A DNA stretch of 64,000 nucleotides. Origin: Polytrichum commune (taxonomy: Eukaryota; Streptophyta; Polytrichopsida; Polytrichales; Polytrichaceae). Below the pieces are notes generated by a model. The model saw only the letters and a program-made list of their open reading frames with translations, did not search any database and was not told the DNA's origin. Of this stretch, positions 36,601 through 47,355 are shown piece by piece. The position numbers and the translations under genes are program-made. Where the stretch lies: contig OX485804.1 of assembly GCA_950295325.1 (NCBI GenBank), forward strand, positions 52,018,001 to 52,082,000. Reading direction: 5' to 3'. The first letter of the stretch is position 1; each line of letters starts with the position of its first letter.

Positions 36601-37071
36601 TTACCCCCCCCCCTCCCTTGACTTATGTAAAGACGCAGGCCAAATTTCTCTTTGTAATCCAAGGTACCCATTGTAATAAGACATGGGGTGTGTGAGGGTA
36701 CCCCATGTATTTTGATGTGCATTATGTTTCTCCAACCAACCAAAGGCGTTGAGATTTGTCCTTGGACCTTTACTTTTGGTAATGCATTCGGAGGAGTGCA
36801 TTATTGGGGTACACAAACACATATGCTAGGGTACCGCCTCACCCAATGAACGGGGAGAATTGACCTCTAGCTATAGATGAACCGGTAAAAATTGAGAAAT
36901 AACCGGTCGAGGTCAAGACTTCATGAATATCAACAATCATTTTAGAGGAATATGTGAAATATTCCCAAACTTAGTAGCGCGGAACTGAAAGATCACAACA
37001 TGTAATCGGTTGGACTTGGAAACATTATGCCCTCAACCAAATGTATAGAATGATGTCTATGCAATACATAA

Positions 37072-37566
37072 GGGCCACTTCACACACGAGCCAAGAGCCG
37101 TGACCATGAAATTGTGAGAGCTCAAAAGAAAATGTCCAAAGGCCGTCCCAATACACCTCCAAAATCACGTAGTATGGTCACAGACCCTCAAGAGTAGTGT
37201 GATACCATATGTACCGGGCCGTCAACCAAATGCTTTTTCAATGAATTCCTATTCATGCGGGTCCTCACACATGATAAAATAGAATAAATCAATGGTTGTG
37301 AGCATTCGGAGTGCCATGGTCTCTTGGTTTTGTGTTAGACCTGCCTCCAAGAGGTGATTTTTGAAAATAATCCAAGTGGCCATGAAACATGATCCATTCA
37401 ATGCCATGTAGGAATCCATGTAGACTTGACATCCATCTTGCATTCACGTACTCTGTTGGTCCCTCAAGCGGTGTGTGATGCGAACTTGGACCGGCTCCGC
37501 CTTTCCACCAACGAGAGTGCTTGAAGTGCAATGGTCACGGGCTCTCAGTCTCGTGTGGGAAGTGGC
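37072..37566. mobile_element. Tourist-like MITE, family C copy 3
   Basis: Starts GGGCCACTTCACACACGAGC after TAA. The right end is worn (GTGGGAAGTGGCTGAG). The interior is close to copy 1 through most of its length, including GGACCGGCTCC and GAGAGTGCTTGAAGTG. Confidence 0.8.
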
Positions 37567-37601
37567 TGAGCTTATTTGTGCATAGAATCCTGTGTCATTG
37601 T

Positions 37602-37611
37602 GACACGTGTC
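37602..37611. promoter_or_regulatory. Palindromic G-box upstream of the SLC13 gene
   Basis: GACACGTGTC, a perfect 10-bp palindrome containing the CACGTG core bound by plant bZIP and bHLH factors. It is about 1 kb upstream of the transporter start and just outside MITE family C copy 3. Function is inferred. Confidence 0.4.
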
Positions 37612-38092
37612 TGTTTGGCGCGAGTGGTCTCCGCTTGCCACATAGACCAGTGCCACTAAAATAGAAGATTCTCGAATATGGACTTAGACGATACCGTTAC
37701 GCCTGTTAAGGTTAGAGAGAAGAGAGAGATGGAAGGCGGCCCTGGTTCCTTCGGGGACTCGGGGAGTCCGAGCTCCCTGGGAGGCACCTTCCAACCTCAA
37801 TCTGCTCGAGGGCGGCTCATGAGACACAACAGGGCCCGGACTGAGGAGCTGCAGTTAGCACCTGCATTCGCACTTGGCAATGGAAATGCTGCTCCGCAGG
37901 TGCTTCGATGGCCTCCCGTGTCCTACGATGGACACATCAGCAGCCTCGCCTGTCTCGTTGCCACTTCTCAGCTTCATTGCAACTACAGGAGCACCGCCAC
38001 AACAAGAGAAGAGAGAGGAGAAGAGAGAGAGAGAGAGAGGCCAAGTGTAGTGGTAGTAGCAGCGGCGAGCTTAGTGAGGGATCTTTGTCGCC

Positions 38093-38530
38093 CAGTTTTG
38101 ATTAGCAAGAGGAAAGGGGAGGAACGCAGGGGACCCACCTCCGAGGGGTGGAGAGTATGGGATCCTTGTGAAAGAATCTGGCGGAGAGGAGGAGGAGGAG
38201 GAGGAGGAGGAGGAGGAGGAGGAGGAGGAGGAGAAATTGAGCATCGTACAGCTTCTGGAATGTGGGCTGCGGAGTTGAGGTGGGCGAAAGCGAATTGAGC
38301 ACAGAGGTTGCCCGGGGAACTTTTCGGCGCAGTTTTGATGAGTAGCGAAAGCTGAGAGAGGGAGTGAGGGCAGGAAAGTGGACGCAGAGGACTCACACCG
38401 GAGGCTGGAAAGTACGAGATCCTTGTGAAAGAATTCTGGCGAGGAGGAGGAGGAGGATGAGGAGGAGCAGGAATTGAGCATCCTACACATCCTGGAATGT
38501 GGCTTGCGGAATTGAGGTGGGAGGAAGCAA
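38093..38530 (+). repeat. Duplicated leader with GGA microsatellite upstream of the SLC13 gene
   Basis: Two tandem copies of about 210-230 bp (about 38093-38290 and 38322-38530). Both contain CGCAGTTTTGAT-type starts, GAGATCCTTGTGAAAGAAT, a (GGA)n tract, AATTGAGCATCCTACA-like, CTGGAATGTGG and GAATTGAGGTGGG. The first (GGA)n tract at 38185-38233 is about 16 units, the second shorter. The copy spans the likely 5' UTR. A plus-strand frame (37678-38298) crosses it but codes for a long glycine run, so I do not call it a gene. Confidence 0.8.
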
Positions 38531-38598
38531 CGGACTGGTGGTGAGAAATTGGGAGGAGTGCATCAGGAAGGGGGCCTGGAGTACCGAGATTAGCAGCT

Positions 38599-41500
38599 AT
38601 GGCAGAATCCAGCACTCCGCTGCTCTCATCACCGAGCCAGAGGAACAGCAGCAGCCACAATAACGTGGTGGTGAAGTGGTTTCATGTGTTCAAGAGGGAG
38701 ATTGTGGTGTTTTCGGGGCCATTAGCGATGACACTCATCCTGAATTTTGTAAAGATTGAGGAAGGTCCGAAAGCGGCACACATGCTGGGGGCGTTGGTAT
38801 GGCTAGCGCTATGGTGGATCCTGGAGCCAGTGCCTCTGTGTGTTACGGCACTTGTACCCTTGGTGCTCTTCCCTGCGCTCCGCATCATGGATGCGGACGA
38901 AGTGGCCAAAAACTACGCCAATGACACGGTGACACTTATGTTGGGGACATTTATCCTGGCACTCGCCATTGAGAAGGTGAATCTGCACAAGAGGATTGCA
39001 CTTCGCATCCTGCTCTTCTTTGGGGGGGAAACGATGGACCCCCGGAAGGTTTTGCTGGGGTTCTGTGCTGGCCCTGCGTTTGTGAGCATGTGGATGTCCA
39101 ATACGGCTGCCACCATCATGATGATCCCCATGGCCACGGGGGTGCTCAAACACTTCGACGCCGCGGAGGAGAATGATGCGCCAGCTTTATGTAAACAATG
39201 CTCAAGATCCTTCTCCCAGAAGCACATGGCGTGGAATGAGAGTGATATAGTTGATCCTGAGGAGCAAGCTAAGAAGAGAGCATTGAATAGTGCGGCTGTC
39301 AAGAAAGAATTCTCCAAGGGTGTTGTTCTTGCGATTGTGTATGGGACCGCGGTTGGAGGGTTGTCCACCATCACGGGGTGCGGACCTAACTTGGTGCTTC
39401 CGGGTATTTATAGCGGGCGGTTCCCGAAAGCCCCACCGGTGCAATATTTCCAGTGGATGCTGTTTGCCTTGCCCGTTGCACTTCCGCTTCTGCTCTTCCT
39501 GTGGCTCATGCTCTGCTACTTCTACTGCCCTGCATCTTCAGTGAACATTATCGAAGCAAGTTTCAGCCGCGAGTATGTGGAACATGAATATGAAAATCTG
39601 GGTATGTATGTGGAATTCTCTATCATTGTCCAACTATTTTGTAGTTATCAATTATACAATGTATCCTTAATGTATCCTTTGGTTTTGGGGCTTCCCTTGT
39701 AGCTTGGAACTTTATCATCCCACTAGTCTTTCTTAGGGCCACTTCACACTAAGGCCAAAGGTCGAGAGGCCATCAATTTCCACCCATCAGATTGCAAGAA
39801 CCCAAGAATTCGGCCATTTGACCCTTCACACTAGAGGCCAAAGTCCAAAGGTCTCCAAAATGCCTACATGGCAGTACTTTTTGACCAAGGCGACGGACTC
39901 TCGAAGGAAGTTTGGGTTAGACAGGAATGGAAACCCAAACTATGGTTGAGAGTCTGTTGGCTGTTAGATTGGAGGAGTTGTTTTGGACAGGGAATAAAGT
40001 GGGATGCTTCTTCTTCTTCTCTCTCGGACTTTGGAGGCTTCACACTATGCCTGGTCGAAGGCTCCAATTCTTATATTTTATTGACTTTTTTCAATCCATT
40101 TCTTTGGACTCTCAACAAAGTTTGGCCATTCAATCCCACGGCCTCTTGACTTGGACGGCCATAGTGTGAAGTGGCCTTAGAGATTGACGATGCATCCATT
40201 GTAGCACTCTACCTTTAATTCTCTATCATTGTTCAGACATCTTCTAGTTATCATTTCACACAACATCTCATCTCGCCTTCAAGCGCCAATGCATCCTTTG
40301 GTTTAGTGACTTTCCTTGTAGCTTGGAAGAACTCATTATCCCAGCTTTTTTTTAGTGAATAATGTTGTATCCAGGGTAGATATCTACCTCTAATTTGGGA
40401 AGAACTCATTATCCCATCTTTGTTTTAGTGAATAATGTTGTATCCACGGTAGATATCTACCTCTAATGTGGGGAACCTTTCATGTGTTTCTTACTATCAC
40501 TCTTAGCCTAGTTGTGCAGCATATTTTAGATCTGAAGCTTAAAACTGTTCCTCGCCTTTGCATGTCATGCAGGTAGCATGCACTTTGGGGAGAAATTTGT
40601 GGGTGGCTCCTTTGTGGTAAGCCTTCTTTACAAGCTGCTCGAGTTTGGTTTTACCAATGTGCATTCTCCTTCACACCAACCTTGAGTCCATTGCCCGTCC
40701 ATTGTATGATATCAGTGGGTTCAAATTCGAATTCACCACTAAGTTATCGTCATAATTTGGAACAACTAAATGAAGTATTTAGGGACTTAGTTTCACAATC
40801 TGCCAGTCGACCCCATAGTACATCCCTAGTGCAGTCAACATTTGGAACATGAACTGCTGAATGTAGGGCTCTGGACGTTCTGCGATTAACATGAATGAAG
40901 CTGGCAGTTTCCTAGTACCGACAGTTTCCCATTGACAATTCTTCAAGAGGCAACTGGTGATGATACCACCCCATTTTTCTGCCTGCACCTATTCAACCCT
41001 CAGCAATCACAATACCTCTGAGAGGGGTATCCGTGTTTGAAACCTTCTGTTCTCTAGATATAAGAAACTTGTCCACAGGGAGTTGGAAATACTGAGAAGG
41101 TTGGATTACTTTACAGAACTGTTTCTGATGTTGCACAACACTAAACATCCAATGGAGTGTGGCATTAGTTTTTTGTGCTATGTTAATTGAAGTGGTCTTT
41201 GTGATGTGTCATCTAGCATCAAGTGTCTAGTTGCCAACCAATGATTGCAAGACACTTAAATGTGGGTTGATTGTGAATAGCGTGGGCCACACTAAATGAG
41301 ATGTTTAGTGTAGCAATCACTCTACCCATCTTTGCCTTTCACAACTTTTGCTTGCTTACCACAAGGAGGTATTCATGTAAGAATTGAAGCCTCTTGACGC
41401 ATCTGGAGTTGGTCACCCTCACTCAAGCTGAGAAGTCATCAATACTTGTTCTAACGACCCAGATGATCTAACTTAGCAAAATCATGAAGATTATAGATGA

Positions 41501-42715
41501 TTACAAACAGCTACATATTTACTATGGCTTGTATTGTTCGGTGGGAGCAGATTTTGGTGATCCTCTGGTGCACTCGGACATTGGGCGACTACCCAGGATG
41601 GAGTGACCTGCTCGGTGGCTATCCTAATGAAGGCACTGTCGCTGTAAGATGCTTTTTCGACTCACCCCATGAAACATATATGCATACGTCATTACCTAGT
41701 CATAGCTCTCACTTGCTACTTGCATATATCTGCAATTGTTCTATGTGGTCCTCAGGTCAATACTATATCAGTGTATGGCCTCTCATCCCTTTCTGCTAAA
41801 CTGGTATAGTAATTGTTTGCTGACTAAGCACCATGTGATCACCAGGTGGAACAACATATGTTCCTCTAAGGTATTCCAGCATCCCTGCAGATTAGGTTGC
41901 CACGGAGCTGAAGTGTTGGAACCTGAAAATTTATTTTCTGATATGCAGATTATGGTGGCAATACTATTTTTCCTGGTGCCAAGCGGAATAGAGAAAGGGG
42001 ATATGTTGATGGACTGGGGAACCTGCAAGAAGCTGCATTGGGATGTACTAATTCTTCTTGGAGGAGGTAAATTCAAGTTGTGGTTATTCATGCTGAACTC
42101 ACTTTGAATGTCTTGTTTTTATATGTATCTGGCAAATATATATATATATATATTTTTTGATATGGACACAGTTGCAATGCACAAGCTCAGTGTTATGGGC
42201 TAAATTGAACCTGTGTTGCAGGATTTGCGCTTTCGGCGGGGATGTCCGTAAGTGGACTTGATGAGTGGTTAGGAAATTACATGCAAATACTCCACTCCGT
42301 CCCATACTGGCTGCTCATCCCAGTAGTCTCGCTCTTCATCAACATTGCCACTGAATTTGCGTCCAATGTGGCGATGGCCACCCTCTTCCTTCCCCTGCTG
42401 GCTGAGCTGGCAATTTCCATTGGACAGCATCCCCTGTTGCTCATGGTGCCAGCAACGTTTTCATGCAACTATTCCTTCATCTTACCAATTGCAACACCTC
42501 CAAATGCCATAGCTCATTCCACTGGTTACACCAAACCTATTGATATGGTGGCACCTGGCTTCCTCCTCAAAGTTGTTGGCATTGCTCTAATTTCAGTGCT
42601 CATGCCAACTCTTGGTATGACAACCATCTTCTCCACTCTCTTCTTCCAAGCATTTTCATTTGACATTTTCATCTTTGATACTTATTCCCTTTCAAATTTC
42701 TCAAAGTGGCGGTGA
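38599..42715 (+). CDS. TDT: SLC13-type tonoplast dicarboxylate transporter
   Basis: Exons: 38599-39601, 40573-40616, 41551-41643, 41949-42066, 42222-42715, summing to 1752 nt (583 aa). Plant members of this divalent anion:Na+ symporter family move malate across the vacuolar membrane. Two helical-hairpin anion/Na+ motifs are present: SNTAAT (167-172) and SNVAMAT (467-473). The family signature SFILPIATPPNAIAHSTG is at about 504-521. Many hydrophobic segments are visible, starting VVFSGPLAMTLILNF near 36-50. DWGTCKKLHWDVLILLGGGFAL precedes the second half, as in relatives. The end reads FDTYSLSNFSKW, the usual type of C-terminus. The 44-nt exon 2 is small but phase-consistent (GSMHFGEKFVGGSFV). 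Intron 1 carries a Tourist-like MITE. The start ATG is followed by an acidic/Ser-rich tail with PLLSSP, like a dileucine vacuolar sorting signal (inference). Confidence 0.93.
39736..40176. mobile_element. Tourist-like MITE, family C copy 4, in the SLC13 intron 1
   Basis: Ends GGGCCACTTCACACTAAGGC and the complement of GGCCACTTCACACTATGGCC, flanked by TTA on both sides (39733-39735 and 40177-40179). The interior differs from the other three copies, so it is a subfamily sharing only the terminal bases. Confidence 0.85.
40325..40470. repeat. 73-bp tandem duplication in SLC13 intron 1
   Basis: Two adjacent units starting GGAAGAACTCATTATCCCA, each with TTTTAGTGAATAATGTTGTA and GGTAGATATCTACCTC, which is itself an inverted repeat (GGTAGATATCTACC). 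Few differences separate the units. Confidence 0.85.
41142..41311. mobile_element. Small inverted-repeat element, family E copy 1
   Basis: Ends ACACTAAACATC and GATGTTTAGTGT are exact complements. Shares TGTGGC, TGCTAT, AGTGGTCTTTGTGAT, ATGTGGGTTGATTGTGAA and GGGCCACACT with 42761-42949. About 170 bp, non-coding, in an SLC13 intron. Confidence 0.75.
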
Positions 42716-42760
42716 CACTGAAATTCTTAGAGTCAGCCTTCCAGTATAATGAGCAGACGT

Positions 42761-42949
42761 GAACTGCACTAAACATCTGATTAGTGTGGCTTTAATAATT
42801 GTTGTGCTATATTAAGTACAGTGGTCTTTGTGATTTATTATGTAGCATGTGACACTCTTTGTAGTTGGCACCCAGTGATTGCAAAATAATCAATGTGGGT
42901 TGATGATGAACAGTTGGGGCCACACTTAATCAATTGTTTAGTTTAAGGT
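42761..42949. mobile_element. Small inverted-repeat element, family E copy 2
   Basis: Just after the SLC13 stop codon. Starts TGCACTAAACATCTGATTAG and ends CAATTGTTTAGTTTAAG. Aligns end to end with copy 1 with scattered changes. Confidence 0.7.
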
Positions 42950-43333
42950 ATTCGGGTGTTATTTGGTTATTGTTCTTAATCGGACACCTATATTTAATTG
43001 GACACCTATATTTATTATTGGTGTGTGCTTTGGTGAGGATCAAAGAACAAACACCATAAAAACACATATTTAAAAGAGATTGGATTACGTCTTCAAATTT
43101 TATTAACTACTCCACACTCCATAGTGAACACTATTAAGAGGACCTATGTCCTGTGTTAAGGAATCAACAAATATGCACTCCTGATAACTAAATCAGGGGA
43201 GGTCTGATTTTCGATCTGATGTTTTTTGATGCTTCATTGTAGATTTTCTGATTCAACACAAGTTTTTTTTTGTGTAAATCTAATTGGTTGAAGTTGAACA
43301 TGAAAACGAACCGGATAACACCCACATACCTTG
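42946..43333 (+). mobile_element. Inverted-repeat element, family D copy 2
   Basis: Starts AAGGTATTCGGGTGTTATTT and ends with the complement AAGGTATGTGGGTGTTATCC. Internal ACACCTATATTTA is repeated twice. Abuts family E copy 2. Non-coding. Confidence 0.8.
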
Positions 43334-45440
43334 GAGATGTTTGAAATGAAACCTTGAAATCACCAAATGTATCTGTGTGATTGTGATCATTTTTATTTGG
43401 TGGGTGTAACAGGTTCTTGGGTCTTCAACTTGAACGATCCCATGACGGACTTTACACGGTAAGCAGCGTCCCACTTTGAACTCTGGGAGAGCAACAACGT
43501 GCAAATTACTGTTGTGACCATGATTGGACAATTACCATGACAATATAGGGGGAGCATTGAGAGGGTCACTCAAGCTCAGCCTTAACTTAACACCAGTGGC
43601 TTCTTGGAAACTTCAAACTTCTGTATAATAGATTTACTTGCCAAGTTTAACATGAGATCCCCAGGACCCCCTAAAGTATGACAGATATCAAGGATTCTCG
43701 TGGAACTATGGCAGCTATTTCTGATGTGCAGGTTAGGTCCATGACAGTTATTATACATCTCAGGTTTATTAACACCTCAGACATGGCCCAAAGCCATCGT
43801 CATTCAGTAAACCTAAAGTGTGTCATGGGATGGCTGCATGCTTTTTCGTCCACATATCTATGTGGGTAGTCAACAAATTCATGGTTTGTATTATGGCCTA
43901 TCTTTGTGACACACACACACACATATATATATATTTTTACCAATTGTGGTTCATCAATAGGTACACATAACTTTCCAATCGATTCATATGGAGCACCATC
44001 ATCTCAAGGAATTTGCTGTTTTGTCGGGCTCTGCTCTGACCATGAGACATATTTTCACACAAGTAGGTTTTGGATTGTGGTTGATGTGACCAATTTTTTA
44101 AAGACGACAAATAAGATGGTCAATATAAGAAATGCGTGTGTTTGGTGTTGCAACAACGCTTTGCTAATGCTTCAAATACGAACGAGAATTGTTCGGTCTG
44201 CAAGATAGCAAGATAGAAATGTCTAGTGTAATGAAGTTTGCCCCTCCTCTTGACTACTATTCAGTATTGCTGCCTAAGGCTGTGAAATTGGAATGTGCCA
44301 TATTTGAGGTTGGATTCAAAGATGGAAATAGCTGGATACGTTTTGGTTTAGAAGAGTTTTTAGTCAAATTCATTCACTATCAAAAGGTTAAATGTATTGA
44401 CATGAAGATTCAGTCACGGGTGATTGTGGCAGGCCTTTGTATGCTGATAATCCAACAGATTTGTGATGAGTGTTCTTTTACAAAGTGGAACTTAAGTTTT
44501 AAGTCTCAACTTCTTGTAGTAGTCCTATATCGCAATACAATTCTCTGACTCATTTCATGGCTCTATTTCATGGCATATGTATCAGCCTTCATGACCTCAA
44601 CATCCAATTTGTGCATGTCATATGTGCAAGTTACTTATGCACATATAATGTTCGTAGTATTACTCCTGGAAGATGGGTAATCATTGAAGCTACCAATGTG
44701 AGGAAATGAGATCAACATGTCAATGGTTTGGATGTACCTTATGGTAACATAGCAAACTTTGGACCTAGTACTCACATAGACCTCCATAGCTTGAGATTTG
44801 TGACGGCCTTGTTAGGGACTAGATACCCAATAAGCGGAGAGCGGATGATGATCCATGGGAGTCATTGATGTACTTGAGGTGGTTATTAATCATATCTAGT
44901 ATCACATGGACAAAGTCTTCAAATTGTGGATGATGTCACACCTCTATGGATGAAACATTGTGACTAGTTTTGAAACCCCTTCTCCTCTTGAATGAGCAAT
45001 CAGTTATGGGGTCTAATGAAAACTTACCCCCTGATAAATTTTATGGTTGCTTCATCCCAACTTAATCTCAGTTGACCGATATGGGGATCTTTTATACTCA
45101 GTATTTCTTCAGTCAAAAAGAAAAATCTCCAATCAATAAGAGGTTTTCAATACTTCAGACTTAATACATGGCTGCCACAAATCCTTTGCCAACATCACTC
45201 GACTCAGCCAAAGCTTTGCTGATGTCGGCAAAGCCTACTTTTCTTCAGCCACTCTTAATAGTTGGCACACACTAGACTATTAGGTAACCCAGTCACTTGG
45301 CACACATTACTACATAGTACATACACAAAGTGTAAGTAGTTTAGAGCATTATAAGAGAGTACAGTGCAGGCAATCTGACACCATGTAAATAAGGCCGGAT
45401 CAATAAAGCACTCGCCACGTCCCTAGAGACGACCACCTCA
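43334..45440. other. Intergenic, no gene recognised
   Basis: Contains a CA/TA microsatellite near 43908-43935 and an open plus frame at 44189-44548 (119 codons) with no recognisable family. No splice context or conservation cue supports it. Confidence 0.4.
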
Positions 45441-45446
45441 TCTACA

Positions 45447-45532
45447 CACGTGGCATGCAGAATCCACGTGACGTGCTGAGGAGGCGACAGATGGCGTGCC
45501 CTCTTCTCCCTCCCCCATCCCATTGGTTTATA
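45447..45532 (+). promoter_or_regulatory. Core promoter with two G-box/ABRE motifs
   Basis: CACGTGGC at 45447-45454 (classic ABRE core), CCACGTGACGTG at 45464-45475, an inverted CCAAT box (ATTGG, 45522-45526) and TTTATA at 45527-45532. They are in sensible order about 360-440 bp upstream of the membrane-protein start. Suggests bZIP-type, possibly abscisic-acid or light-linked control (inference). Confidence 0.55.
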
Positions 45533-45589
45533 CCGCGTCTTGCCCTAGCACCATGATGGCCAGATTCATGATCACGGAATCGATCGACC

Positions 45590-45875
45590 GCTGAAGCAAA
45601 ACCCATCCTCTACTGCTGCGGGGGTTGAAACTGAGCTCCGAATTCTGGAAATCCTTTGTAGAAGTGGAAGATTGCTTTAATTTTAGCTTTGAGAGTGAAC
45701 CATCAGACGTGCGGAAGAAGGACTCAAGCTTGTGGAGCAAAACTCATCCTCCACCCGTTTCGGGGGTTGAATTTGAGCTCCGAAGGCACAAGGATTTGGA
45801 AATCCAGTGTAGAAGTTGAAGATCGCCTTAATTTCAGCTTTTGAGAGTGATTTAGAAGTGGGAAAGAAGGAGAAG
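45590..45875 (+). repeat. Tandem duplication of the 5' leader of the membrane-protein gene
   Basis: Two units of about 143 bp (45590-45732 and 45733-45875). Both contain AGCAAAAC.CATCCTC, GGGGGTTGAA, TGAGCTCCGAA, GGAAATCC, GTAGAAGT.GAAGAT and TTTGAGAGTGA. The second unit ends right before the start codon at 45890, so the leader carries the sequence twice. Confidence 0.85.
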
Positions 45876-45889
45876 TTCGAGTTTTGAAG

Positions 45890-47355
45890 ATGTCTGGGGC
45901 AACGTTAGCCGCGGGTCCTCGGATTCCGAAAGCAGACAAGGAGACACATGGAGAGAAGTACACAGCGCGAGCTGGCGACACAGCGGGGATGGGGGGAGTG
46001 ATGGGGTCACTCCGTGTGATTGAGCTCCAATTGGTAGCATTCATCATCGTGTTCTCCGCATCCGGTTTGGTGCCATTGGTGGACCTGGTCTTCCCGGTAT
46101 TCTTATCAATCTACGCGTTCCTGCTGTCGAGTTTCGTGTTTCCGAACTACGGGAAACCTGAGGCTCTGGTGGTGTTCAAGGGAAACAGGCTGTTCCAGCT
46201 CTACGTGGTGTTGGGCACGGTGATAGGGCTGTTCTTGCCGCTGGCTTATGTGTTGGGAGGGTTTGCGAGAGCTGACCAAGCTTCCGTGAGAGCTGCCACT
46301 CCACACTTGTTCCTTCTCTCGTTCCAGGTGTTGACGGAGAATCTCATCAGTGGGTTGAACATCTTCTCCCTTCCTGTTCGTGCGCTCTTGCCGGTGTTGT
46401 ATAGCATGCGGAGGTTGTTTTCTCTCAACGGATGGGTCATCTCCACATGGTTTCATACCAAGATCTCTCCTGACGGCCGTATCCAGGTAAACCATTGATG
46501 CTTGTTATGTTTGACTCACACCTAAGAAATCGATGTATAAGATTGAGAGGTCTTGAGGTGTATGGATGGTTTCAATCACACCTGTGGATCAGGGGATGTG
46601 TGGTCCTCCTTGATTACCGTGTGGGTTGTTTGTTGAAAGTTTGGGAGCATTTGCTGTCCGGCTGAATGGGGTGCATGTTTCCTGAAACCACTCTCCAATA
46701 TACGCCCTAGAGATGTACACGCCCACTTCATTAAGTTCTTAAAAGATCTCTCCCGACAATTGCAGCTAAGGTGAAGAATCCCTTATGTGACTCCTAAGAG
46801 AGTCGTAAGAAAATAAAAATTGATGTATGGATGGTTTCAATTATACCTGTGGATTGGAGATGGCTACTTCAATCCTTATTCTGGGGGATGTGTGCTATTC
46901 CACGGTTTCATGTGGATTGAAAATTTTGAGAGCATTTGTTTCCCAGCTGAATGGGTTGCATGCTTCCTGAATACTCAGTCTACTCTATTGTCTGCCTTAG
47001 ACCTTCCACTTACTGTGTGGAGAGCTAATACCTGAGTTGGGGCTCTTCAGCTATATATTTGTTTCTTGATCATCACGAGTCTGATTCAGTCTCAGTGTAA
47101 GTCCTAACAATTCTCAACTGGTTTTTGCAGGATGATTCATGGATCTGGTTCGGTCGTGCATTGTCAGCAGCCAATGCCATCTACTTCACTCTCAATCTGT
47201 TCGGCTTCCTCATTCCCATGTTCTTGCCTCGCGCATTCGAGATGTACTTCGGGGAGCGCGACAAATATATGGCTGAGCACCCCCCCAAGGACAGGAAGCA
47301 CATCAAAGATTTCATGCCCAGCGCACCTCCTCCCAAGGAGAAGAAGTCTTCATAA
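45890..47355 (+). CDS. Plant DUF7733-type multipass membrane protein
   Basis: Exons: 45890-46486 and 47131-47355, 273 aa. The first exon gives a polar N-terminus, then hydrophobic stretches LVAFIIVFSASGLVPLVDLVF, FLSIYAFLLSSFVF and LYVVLGTVIGLFLPLAYVLGG, followed by AATPHLFLLSFQVLTENL and ALLPVLYSMRRLF. The second exon adds a last hydrophobic stretch (FTLNLFGFLIPMFLPRAF) and a lysine-rich end (PPPKEKKSS). This layout matches the uncharacterised plant family I know as DUF7733. No enzymatic residues are apparent and the function is unknown. The start is the only in-frame ATG before the conserved part; the frame is open further upstream only through non-ATG codons. Confidence 0.87.
46461..46985 (+). 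repeat. Tandem duplication of the exon 1 end and intron of the membrane-protein gene
   Basis: The exon-1 end AAGATCTCTCCTGACGG (46461) recurs as AAGATCTCTCCCGACAA at 46742, and the following intron text (TGTATGGATGGTTTCAAT, ACCTGTGGAT, GGGATGTGTG, GAGCATTTG, GCTGAATGGG) recurs at 46820-46985. The copied exon end keeps a GT-like junction (AAGGTGAAG) but lacks the reading frame beyond. Confidence 0.75.

Noticed and set aside
37678-38298. 206-codon plus-strand frame upstream of the SLC13 gene
   Set aside because: It consists of leader sequence and a (GGA)n tract coding for a glycine run. The frame is not kept in the duplicated copy downstream, so it is a leader, not a gene.
37983-38660. 225-codon minus-strand frame rich in Ser and Pro
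   Set aside because: Antisense of the GGA repeats and of SLC13 exon 1. No family features.
44189-44548. 119-codon plus-strand frame
   Set aside because: No recognisable family, no splice context, and the composition equals the flanks. Left unannotated as chance.
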